DNA of 64,000 bases from positions 21,667 through 85,666 of the forward strand of contig OMZI01000012.1 in assembly GCA_900315485.1 (NCBI GenBank), written 5' to 3'. The stretch's first letter is position 1; every line of letters begins with the position of its first letter. A program made the position numbers and the translations under genes. The DNA comes from an uncultured Eubacteriales bacterium (lineage in GTDB: Bacteria; Bacillota; Clostridia; Peptostreptococcales; Anaerovoracaceae). The notes under the pieces were generated by a model that was given only the letters and a program-made list of their open reading frames with translations, was not told the origin of the DNA and did not search any database. Shown here in pieces: positions 42,042-49,483 of this stretch.

Positions 42042-43919
42042 CTACTTTCTGCTAACTGCACCGAATGCGCAGTTCTCCATGCAGGCACCGCACTTGATGC
42101 ACTTCGATGTGTCGATAACGTGTGGCTGCTTGACCGCACCGGAGATAGCTCCGACCGGACAGTTGCGAGCGCACTTTGTGCAGCCTTTGCACTTCTCAGG
42201 ATCGATCTCGTAGTTCAGGAGAGCCTTGCAGACGCCTGCAGGACATCTCTTCTCTACGATATGAGCTTCATACTCATCTCTGAAGTGCTCGAGGGTTGAC
42301 AGAATAGGGTTAGGTGCTGTCTGACCGAGTCCGCAAAGAGCGTTAGCCTGGATGTAGTGTGCAAGTTCATCCAGCTTGTCGAGGTCTTCGAGCTCTCCTC
42401 TTCCCTCTGAGATCTTCTCAAGGATCTCAAGCATACGTCTTGTACCGATTCTGCAAGGTGTGCACTTACCGCAGGATTCGCTTACTGTGAATCCGAGGTA
42501 GAACTTAGCGATATCTACCATGCAGTTGTCCTCATCGAGTACGATCATTCCGCCGGATCCCATCATGGAGCCGATAGCCTTGAGTGATTCATAGTCGATA
42601 GGTACATCGTAGGACTTTGCAGGGATGCATCCGCCGGAAGGTCCGCCTGTCTGAGCAGCCTTGAACTTCTTTCCGTTAGGTACACCGCCGCCGATCTCTT
42701 CAACTACTTCTCTCAGAGTAGTTCCCATAGGAACCTCTACGAGACCTGTGTTGTTTACCTTGCCGCCGAGAGCGAATACCTTGGTACCCTTGGATGTCTC
42801 TGTACCATACTGGTTGAACCACTCAGCACCGTTCAGGATGATCTGAGGTACGTTGGCATATGTCTCAACGTTGTTAAGTACTGTCGGGGATTCGAACAGA
42901 CCCTTTACAGCAGGGAACGGTGGACGTGGATGCGGCTCACCTCTGTTACCCTCGATGGAGGTCATCAGAGCTGTTTCCTCACCGCATACGAACGCGCCGG
43001 CACCCAGTCTCAGGTCTATGTCAAAGTCGAATCCGGATCCGAAGATATTCTTGCCGAGTACGCCGTAGTCTCTTGCCTGAGCGAGAGCGATCTTAAGTCT
43101 GTCTACAGCGATAGGATACTCAGCTCTAACATAGATGTATCCCTGGTTAGCGCCGATAGCATATCCTGCGATAGCCATAGCCTCAAGGATAGCATGAGGG
43201 TCACCTTCAAGGATGGAACGGTCCATGAATGCACCCGGGTCACCTTCGTCAGCGTTGCAGGCAACGTACTTCTGTACCTCGCCTCTCTTGCCTGCTGCGA
43301 ACATCCACTTCTTTCCTGTAGGGAATCCAGCGCCGCCGCGGCCTCTGAGTCCGGAATCAAGTACTGTCTGAATAACTTCATCAGGAGTCATCTCATTGAC
43401 AGCCTTGTTGAGAGCCAGGTAACCGTCTCTTGCGATGTACTCATCGATGTCCTCAGGATCGATCTTACCGCAGTTCCTGAGAGCCATTCTGAGCTGATTG
43501 TTATAGAAGGCAGAATCAACATAGTGGATCTTCTCACCGTTAGTGAGTTCCTCAACCATGAGATATTCATCAACAGGAGTGCCGCCGATGATATGCTCGT
43601 TGAAAATTCTCTCAACCTGATCTACCTGAACTTCCTGATAGAAAATGTTTCCAGGATGAACTACCATGATAGGTCCCTTAGCACAAAGGCCCTGGCATCC
43701 TGTCTGAATTATCTGGATCTCATCCTTCTTGCCGGCAGCTTCTATGAGTCTCTTAAGCTCATCCATGATCTCCCAGCTGTGGTTGGATGTACATCCTGTA
43801 CCTCCGCATACAAGGATGTATGTCTTTTCAGCAGCTTCTGCAGTATCAGGATTGAATCTGATATCTATCTGTCCATGCTTAGCTGCCTTGATATCTTTTA
43901 ATTCCTGCAGTGTTTTCAT
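42042..43919 (-). CDS. hydB: NuoF-like flavoprotein subunit of the bifurcating hydrogenase
   Basis: 625 residues. N-terminal thioredoxin-like [2Fe-2S] domain (CGGTGCTSNHSW, about 38-130), NuoF core with the FMN/NAD motifs GRGGAGFPTGKKW and GAGAYICGEETAL-like GAGAFVCGEETALM, the SLBB part, the [4Fe-4S] site SCGKCTPCRIGTRR, and a C-terminal 2x[4Fe-4S] ferredoxin (CKGCTKCARNCPVGA, CIKCGACMENC). It is the site of electron bifurcation between NAD and ferredoxin. Between hydC and hydA with short gaps. Confidence 0.96.
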   Translation of the reverse strand: MKTLQELKDIKAAKHGQIDIRFNPDTAEAAEKTYILVCGGTGCTSNHSWEIMDELKRLIEAAGKKDEIQIIQTGCQGLCAKGPIMVVHPGNIFYQEVQVDQVERIFNEHIIGGTPVDEYLMVEELTNGEKIHYVDSAFYNNQLRMALRNCGKIDPEDIDEYIARDGYLALNKAVNEMTPDEVIQTVLDSGLRGRGGAGFPTGKKWMFAAGKRGEVQKYVACNADEGDPGAFMDRSILEGDPHAILEAMAIAGYAIGANQGYIYVRAEYPIAVDRLKIALAQARDYGVLGKNIFGSGFDFDIDLRLGAGAFVCGEETALMTSIEGNRGEPHPRPPFPAVKGLFESPTVLNNVETYANVPQIILNGAEWFNQYGTETSKGTKVFALGGKVNNTGLVEVPMGTTLREVVEEIGGGVPNGKKFKAAQTGGPSGGCIPAKSYDVPIDYESLKAIGSMMGSGGMIVLDEDNCMVDIAKFYLGFTVSESCGKCTPCRIGTRRMLEILEKISEGRGELEDLDKLDELAHYIQANALCGLGQTAPNPILSTLEHFRDEYEAHIVEKRCPAGVCKALLNYEIDPEKCKGCTKCARNCPVGAISGAVKQPHVIDTSKCIKCGACMENCAFGAVSRK

Positions 43920-43939
43920 GACTTACCCTCCATTATGCG

Positions 43940-44428
43940 TTACTCGTATTTAGCGAGGATACCGGCAACTCTGTCCGGTGTCATCTTGCCGTATACATCA
44001 CCGCCAACGATCATAACAGGTGCGAGTCCACATGCTCCGACGCAACGGCAAACTTCCAGTGAGAACTTGCCGTCAGGTGTACAGCCGCCGTCTTCGATTT
44101 TGAGAACTTTCTCGATCTCCTCGAGAATTGCTCCTGCGCCCTTAACGTAGCAAGCTGTTCCAAGGCACATGGAAACAACATACTTGCCCTTAGGCGACAT
44201 CGAAAACTGGGCATAGAAAGTAGCTACACCATAAATCTTCTCGATAGGAATACCGGTCTCATCAGAAATGATCTTCTGTACCTGGTAAGGGAGATATCCG
44301 TAGATTTCCTGAGCCTCCTGCATGATAGGCATCAGGGCACCCTTCTGGCCCTTGTACTTAGCAATCACTTCAAGGAGCTTAGCTTCCTGCTCTTTTGTTC
44401 CCTTGAAAGGAACTGTCGATACTTTCAT
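43940..44428 (-). CDS. hydC: NuoE-like [2Fe-2S] subunit of the bifurcating hydrogenase
   Basis: 162 residues, thioredoxin-like fold. Cluster motif: SMCLGTACYVKGA with the second pair in EVCRCVGACGLAPVM; the LPYQVQKIISDETGIP-x-x-KIYGVATFYAQF helix block is typical of NuoE. ATG at 44428 is chosen because AAGGAGG lies 8 nt upstream. It is the first gene of hydCBA; two possible promoters and Rex-like sites lie upstream. Confidence 0.95.
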   Translation of the reverse strand: MKVSTVPFKGTKEQEAKLLEVIAKYKGQKGALMPIMQEAQEIYGYLPYQVQKIISDETGIPIEKIYGVATFYAQFSMSPKGKYVVSMCLGTACYVKGAGAILEEIEKVLKIEDGGCTPDGKFSLEVCRCVGACGLAPVMIVGGDVYGKMTPDRVAGILAKYE

Positions 44429-44481
44429 CTGCTCGATCCTCCTTAAAATTACTACCTTCATCTACAAAGTATGGATGATTT

Positions 44482-44510
44482 ATTATCACATTTTTAAATA
44501 GAGTTAACAA
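44482..44510 (-). promoter_or_regulatory. Proximal hydCBA promoter with an overlapping Rex-like half-site
   Basis: Minus strand TTGTTA (44505-44510), 17-nt spacer, GATAAT (44482-44487). The -35 box lies inside TTGTTAAC, a half-site of the Rex consensus TTGTTAA-N4-TTAACAA. Confidence 0.6.
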
Positions 44511-44543
44511 TTATAGTTAGTCTTTTAACCCATACTCGCTATT

Positions 44544-44572
44544 ATTATAGATAAATTGTTAACAAACCACAA
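44544..44572 (-). promoter_or_regulatory. Distal hydCBA promoter with palindrome TTGTTAACAA
   Basis: Minus strand TTGTGG (44567-44572), 17-nt spacer, TATAAT (44544-44549). TTGTTAACAA (44556-44565) fills the spacer. The rest of the 400-nt gap up to the S66 gene is AT-rich, with repeated AACAAA runs and no gene. Confidence 0.6.
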
Positions 44573-44862
44573 CAGCGTTTTTCCGTATTATTCCCCTATC
44601 CAGAATAAAAAACAAATGCGAACAAACCCAATAAAATCACGCGTTTTGTTCTGTAAACAAACTTTATGAAAACAAATTGTGTTACCGCAACAGATTACGG
44701 AAACCGTTATTGTTTTGTCATAGTCTGACAATTAACAATCCAGTTGTTCCTTAAATAATCCAACATGCATGCCGCATTTCTTTAAAAATTCCTTAATGCT
44801 GGATTCATTCCCCTTCTTCGGCTATAATTCTGTAGTCAATAATAGATAACGGAGGAAATGTA

Positions 44863-45882
44863 ATGATATATCCTGAATTTCTGCAGGAAAATGATGTAAT
44901 AGGAATATGCGCACCAAGCGCAGGGGTCGGGAGCAAAACAGAATCTTTTGACATGTCTCTTGAAGTTCTTCACGAGATAGGACTTCATACTTACGAGACA
45001 GAAAGTGTAAGGAATGATGACTGCCCTTCTGCCGCTCCATGGATCAGAGGCGAAGAGTTCAATTCACTCTTTGCAGATGACGATGTAAAGATCGTAATGA
45101 GTGCATCCGGCGGAGACTATAACATTGAGATGCTTCCATATATAGATCAGGATCTGGTCAGAAGACATCCTAAATGGTTTTCAGGCTACTCTGATCCTAC
45201 ATGCATAGAGATGCTTCTTACGACCATACTTGACATAGCTACCGTGTACGGAGTCAATGCCGGTGCCTGGGACTGGAGACCGCTCCATCAGTTCCACGTC
45301 AATGCTCTTGAGATACTTACCGGAAATGTTGTTGACCAGGAATCATATGAATACTGGGCATCAGATAGTTACAATGAAGAGACGGGTGAATATGAGATGA
45401 ACGCTCCTGTTGAGTGGACTCTGCTCCGCACGTCTGACGGAGAGTTCTATGAGGATGATTATCTGGATGTGACAGGAAGACTTATCGGTGGATGCACTGA
45501 TGTCATTGACTGGATGATAGGTACTCCATACGAGGATCTTAAAGGATTCACAGACAGATATGCAGATGACGGCTTCATCTGGTTCTTCGACACCTTCGAG
45601 TACAATCCTATGACACTGATGTATTCGATGAACAAAATGAAGATGATGGGACTATTTGACAATGCGAGAGCTGTCATATTCGGCCGTGTATGCTTCCCGG
45701 GCGAAGCAACAGACATAGACTATCTCACACAGCTTGAAAGAGTATTCGGTGAAATGGATGTCCCTGTAATATGGGGAGCGGATATAGGCCATACGAAGCC
45801 TTCAATGACGCTGATAAACGGCAGCATGGGTCATCTTGAGTACAGTAACGGACATGCATTGATATCAATGGAACTTCGCTGA
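44863..45882 (+). CDS. S66 family peptidase (LD-carboxypeptidase / MccF-like)
   Basis: 339 residues. The S66 nucleophile serine is in FSGYSDPTCIEML (near residue 109), and the catalytic Glu/His pair lies in the C-terminal half (about residue 245 and GADIGHTKPSM near residue 307). SASGGDYNIEMLPYID is the oxyanion/substrate segment. LdcA enzymes trim the terminal D-Ala of muropeptides; MccF-type members inactivate microcin C-like compounds, and both share this fold. No recycling genes are adjacent, so the substrate stays open. GGAGG lies 7 nt upstream, and TATAAT (44823-44828) with a weak -35 sits just before the leader. Confidence 0.92.
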   Translation: MIYPEFLQENDVIGICAPSAGVGSKTESFDMSLEVLHEIGLHTYETESVRNDDCPSAAPWIRGEEFNSLFADDDVKIVMSASGGDYNIEMLPYIDQDLVRRHPKWFSGYSDPTCIEMLLTTILDIATVYGVNAGAWDWRPLHQFHVNALEILTGNVVDQESYEYWASDSYNEETGEYEMNAPVEWTLLRTSDGEFYEDDYLDVTGRLIGGCTDVIDWMIGTPYEDLKGFTDRYADDGFIWFFDTFEYNPMTLMYSMNKMKMMGLFDNARAVIFGRVCFPGEATDIDYLTQLERVFGEMDVPVIWGADIGHTKPSMTLINGSMGHLEYSNGHALISMELR

Positions 45883-45898
45883 AAAACGCGGATCAAAA

Positions 45899-45933
45899 AT
45901 GGGGACCGGATCATTCCGCTCCCCGTTTCTTTT
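45899..45933 (+). terminator. Terminator of the S66 peptidase gene
   Basis: GGGG(A)CCGGA / TCCG(CT)CCCC hairpin followed by GTTTCTTTTG on the plus strand, 16 nt after the stop. Confidence 0.75.
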
Positions 45934-45968
45934 GCCTTGCCGGTCATATGAAATGCAGTATTGGACAG

Positions 45969-46718
45969 TTATTGTTTTTTCTTCTTTCTGCGTTCCTTCA
46001 CCTTGTGTTCCTGCATTTCTTCCATGTAACCTGCAGTAATGATGCCTGCCGGAAGTGCTATGACTGCTATGCCGAAGAAAGCCGATATCATTGTGATCAG
46101 ACGCCCTATAGTTGTTGTCGGGATTATATCCCCGTACCCTATAGTTGTAAGTGAAACGGTCGCCCAGTATACAGCTTCGAAAAAACTGTCAAAAGAGTCA
46201 GGCTCAACATTCAGTACTATGATAGCGGAAGTGAAAATGTATGCCACGGTCATAGTTCCTACTGCGATCAGTGACTCTTTTGATCTCTTGATGACCGCGA
46301 TAATGATCTCAAAGTTTGTTGAATACCTGAACATCTTGAACACTCTGAACACTCTCAGAGCATTAGCCAGTCTGACAAGTCTCAGCAGTCCGAAGCCGCT
46401 GTTGATAACGATAAAGTGCGGCAATATTGATAACAGATCAATGATTGCCAGAAGTGTAAAAGGATACCTTATCACTGCAAACACGAACTGGTCATTAAGC
46501 TTATAATCCGCCGTCAGAAGCCTAAGTAAGTAATCAATAATAAATACTGTTACACATACCCTTTCGATTTCAAGCCACCCCGTCGACGGCTCTTTAAGAC
46601 ACAGCGGAATTATGCTGACGATTATGATGAACATGCTGAGCGCATCATAAATATGACTCAGAGTATCATCCGGCCCTGCGACCTCGATTATCTCATATAT
46701 TCTCTTTCTTATTCCCAT
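45969..46718 (-). CDS. Voltage-gated-type potassium channel (six-helix ion transporter)
   Basis: 249 residues. Helices S1-S6 with an arginine-bearing S4 segment (LLRLVRLANALRVFRVFKMFR), pore filter TIGYGD and an S6 with IALPAGIITAGYMEE, followed by a very basic tail (KERRKKKK). It has no RCK domain, unlike the K+ channel at 20539-21750. ATG at 46718 has AGAGG 7 nt upstream; the TTG seven codons earlier lies before that site. Single gene. Confidence 0.92.
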   Translation of the reverse strand: MGIRKRIYEIIEVAGPDDTLSHIYDALSMFIIIVSIIPLCLKEPSTGWLEIERVCVTVFIIDYLLRLLTADYKLNDQFVFAVIRYPFTLLAIIDLLSILPHFIVINSGFGLLRLVRLANALRVFRVFKMFRYSTNFEIIIAVIKRSKESLIAVGTMTVAYIFTSAIIVLNVEPDSFDSFFEAVYWATVSLTTIGYGDIIPTTTIGRLITMISAFFGIAVIALPAGIITAGYMEEMQEHKVKERRKKKKQ

Positions 46719-46786
46719 ACCATAACCTCTATACCTCAACTCATAGAAAGATTATAGAAATCATACTAATATATGCACAAGAAAAT

Positions 46787-46817
46787 GATGACAGCGGAGA
46801 CGGTTCTGACTGTCATC
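46787..46817. repeat. 31-nt palindromic repeat, family A, copy 2
   Basis: GATGACAGCGGAGACGGTTC start and GACTGTCATC end. A degenerate family B unit seems to follow (ends ATGTCT and TGACACAT, about 46824-46852). Confidence 0.85.
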
Positions 46818-46867
46818 TTTCAGAGACATATAATTCAGTCGCCCTGACACATTTATGCATAACCCAT

Positions 46868-46914
46868 TGAAAAAACCGGCATAAGCGTACAACTTCATGC
46901 ACGCCGATGCCGGC
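46868..46914 (-). terminator. hppA terminator
   Basis: CCGGCAT-x-GCGT and ACGC-x-ATGCCGG arms close a hairpin, followed on the minus strand by GGTTTTTTCAATG. It lies beyond the inverted repeat that directly follows the hppA stop. Confidence 0.8.
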
Positions 46915-46963
46915 TCTTGTTATTGTAGAGAAACGGTCAGTTGCCTGTTCCCATTACTTTCAG

Positions 46964-46994
46964 GATGACAGTCAGAACCGCCCCCGTTGTCATC
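46964..46994. repeat. 31-nt palindromic repeat, family A, copy 3 (inverted)
   Basis: The minus strand reads GATGACAACGGGGGCGGTTC then TGACTGTCATC. It abuts the hppA stop codon (46995-46997) and is inverted relative to copy 2, 177 nt away, with the hppA terminator between them. Confidence 0.85.
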
Positions 46995-49112
46995 TTACAG
47001 CAGGCTTACACTTGCGATGAGTCCAGCGAATACGATGGATACCATGGATACCAGCTTGATCAGGATGTTGATCGAAGGACCGGATGTATCCTTGAACGGG
47101 TCGCCGATAGTGTCGCCGACTACAGCAGCCTTGTGGTTGTCGCTGCCCTTGCCGCCGAAGTTGCCGGCCTCGATATACTTCTTCGCATTGTCCCATGCGC
47201 CGCCGGAGTTAGCCATGAAGATAGCCATGATGAATCCGGATACAGTAGCGCCGCAGAGCATACCTACTACTCCGAGACCGCCAAGGATCAGACCTGTGAC
47301 GATAGGAGCAGCGATACCTACGCATGCAGGAAGGATCATTTCCTTGAGGGAAGCCTTGGAGCAGAGGTCTACGCATCTTGCATAGTCAGCTTCAGCCTTT
47401 CCTTCCATGAGTCCAGGGATCTCCTTGAACTGACGTCTTACTTCTACTACTACACTCTGTGCAGCTCTGTTAACAGCACCCATTGTGAGAGCTGAGAACA
47501 GGAACGGCAGACAAGCACCGATGAAGAGTCCTACGAGCACCTTAGGATCGAGCAGGTTCAATGTGAGATCCTGTCCGTCCGGCATGTATACAAGGAGCTT
47601 TTCCTTGAAGTTAGCGATGAGAGCCAGAGCTGTCATTCCTGCAGAACCGATAGCGAAGCCCTTTCCTGTAGCAGCTGTTGTGTTGCCCAGGGAGTCAAGA
47701 GCGTCTGTTCTCTCTCTTACCTGAGGTTCAAGTCCTGCCATCTCAGCGATACCGCCGGCATTATCTGCGACCGGGCCGTATGCGTCAGTAGCAAGAGTGA
47801 TACCAAGTGTTGAAAGCATGCCTACAGCTGCAAGGGAGATGCCGTAGAGTCCGATGCTCGAAGGAGCAACGTCTACCGGGCAAAGTCCTGCGCAGTAGTA
47901 AGCGATGATGATAGCCGCACCTACGATAAGGATTGGAAGAGTTGTCGAAGCCATTCCTGTTCCGAGACCGCTTATGATGAGTGTAGCGGTACCGGTCTGG
48001 GATGACTCAGCTATCTTCTGTGTCGGCTTATAAGTATCTGATGTGTAATACTCTGTGCAGAGTCCGATCAGGACACCAGCAGCAAGCCCTGCGAGGATCG
48101 CAAGATACAGTCCGTAGAATTCCTTTCCGAACAGCCATGCTACGAGCACGAATGAGAATACGGCAGTTGCGATTGCGGCAAAGTTTGTTCCTCTTCTGAG
48201 AGCAGCCAGCAGGTTTTTCTGGCTTGCGCCCTCCTTGGTCTGAACGAGGAATGAACCGATTACGGAGAAAACTACTCCGACAGCTGCCATCAGAAGCGGG
48301 AGAGCTACAGACTTTACTCCGAGACCGCTTGACAGGAATGCAATAGCACCGAGAGCGCATGTGGATACCATGGATCCGACATATGATTCATAGAGGTCAG
48401 CGCCCATACCTGCAACGTCACCTACGTTGTCGCCTACGTTGTCAGCGATAACAGCCGGGTTACGCGGATCATCCTCAGGTATTCCTGCCTCAACCTTACC
48501 TACAAGGTCAGCTCCTACGTCAGCAGCCTTTGTAAAGATACCGCCGCCTACACGGGCGAACAGAGCCATTGAAGAAGCTCCCATTCCGAAGGTAACCATT
48601 GCAGCAGTGATGTTCTCGAGTGTTTCATGGAAAACGAGGTCGAGAAGTGCATACCAGAGTGAAATATCGAGCAGGCCGAGACCTACTACAGTGAATCCCA
48701 TTACCGAACCTGCAGAGAAAGCAACACGGAGTCCCTTGTTAAGGCTTTCCTGTGCAGCACAGGCTGTACGGTCATTGGCTCTTGTAGCAATGCTCATTCC
48801 GATATATCCGGAAAGGCCTGAGAAGAAACCTCCTGTAATGAAAGCAAACGGTACATACCAGGTCAGCTTATGAGCTGCAGCCATACCGCAGAGTACCAGG
48901 AACATGACAGCGAAGAAAATGATTACTGTACGGTACTGACGCTTGAGGAATGCACTTGCTCCTGTACGGACGAATCTTGAGATCTGCTTCATCCTGTCTG
49001 TTCCCTCATCTGCGTTCAGGACCTTCCTGGCCTGAGCGTAAGCGAAGAAAAGAGCAACCAGTGAAGCAAACAGACTGATCCAGTACAAATGTGATAACAG
49101 ATAGTCTTGCAT
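46995..49112 (-). CDS. hppA: Membrane-bound ion-pumping pyrophosphatase
   Basis: 705 residues, about 16 membrane helices. PPi-binding motifs [11 protein letters not shown], the nearby [16 protein letters not shown] and the C-terminal DNAKKYIE with [15 protein letters not shown] are all present. [16 protein letters not shown] has Ala in the position that marks K+-dependent enzymes (Lys marks K+-independent ones). It hydrolyses PPi to export H+ or Na+; the K+-dependent class includes Na+ pumps, so the ion cannot be fixed here. It starts behind AAGGAGG and a strong promoter. Confidence 0.97.
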   Translation of the reverse strand: MQDYLLSHLYWISLFASLVALFFAYAQARKVLNADEGTDRMKQISRFVRTGASAFLKRQYRTVIIFFAVMFLVLCGMAAAHKLTWYVPFAFITGGFFSGLSGYIGMSIATRANDRTACAAQESLNKGLRVAFSAGSVMGFTVVGLGLLDISLWYALLDLVFHETLENITAAMVTFGMGASSMALFARVGGGIFTKAADVGADLVGKVEAGIPEDDPRNPAVIADNVGDNVGDVAGMGADLYESYVGSMVSTCALGAIAFLSSGLGVKSVALPLLMAAVGVVFSVIGSFLVQTKEGASQKNLLAALRRGTNFAAIATAVFSFVLVAWLFGKEFYGLYLAILAGLAAGVLIGLCTEYYTSDTYKPTQKIAESSQTGTATLIISGLGTGMASTTLPILIVGAAIIIAYYCAGLCPVDVAPSSIGLYGISLAAVGMLSTLGITLATDAYGPVADNAGGIAEMAGLEPQVRERTDALDSLGNTTAATGKGFAIGSAGMTALALIANFKEKLLVYMPDGQDLTLNLLDPKVLVGLFIGACLPFLFSALTMGAVNRAAQSVVVEVRRQFKEIPGLMEGKAEADYARCVDLCSKASLKEMILPACVGIAAPIVTGLILGGLGVVGMLCGATVSGFIMAIFMANSGGAWDNAKKYIEAGNFGGKGSDNHKAAVVGDTIGDPFKDTSGPSINILIKLVSMVSIVFAGLIASVSLL

Positions 49113-49168
49113 AGAAATGCCTCCTTACAAATAAATCCCAAAAATATCCATAATTGCCCTTACATTGA

Positions 49169-49197
49169 ATTATAGAATTGTTCGACCGTCAGTACAA
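49169..49197 (-). promoter_or_regulatory. hppA promoter
   Basis: Minus strand TTGTAC (49192-49197), 17-nt spacer, TATAAT (49169-49174). About 55 nt of leader precede the ATG. The remaining gap up to ppdK (49198-49400) is AT-rich and holds no gene. Confidence 0.8.
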
Positions 49198-49407
49198 TGT
49201 ATGAGTCTTATGTTTATTTTTGTTTTTCAATATGTAAATGATAACAGAATTGTCTGCAATATCAAGGTGTCAGCGGTATCAATTATGTTTTTTTGACAAT
49301 ATTATTTTGAATGTTTTGTTTTTGTACACAATATTGATCCTCCATTTAAGTAAACATCACAACTATGCCTGAAGAGTACCGAACACGGTCCGGCGCTCCT
49401 GCCGCCA

Positions 49408-49445
49408 CGAAAAAAGATCCGGCGCATCAGATGCACCGGATCTTT
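49408..49445 (-). terminator. ppdK terminator
   Basis: Perfect 10-bp stem AAAGATCCGG / CCGGATCTTT, followed by TTTTTTCGTGG on the minus strand, 39 nt after the ppdK stop. Confidence 0.9.
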
Positions 49446-49483
49446 GGTTACATGTTCGGTTTATCAGTCAACTGACCGGTAAA

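Noticed and set aside
49198-49400. Small gene or regulatory RNA between hppA and ppdK
   Set aside because: AT-rich, no coding frame with a ribosome site, and only the ppdK terminator stem is clear.
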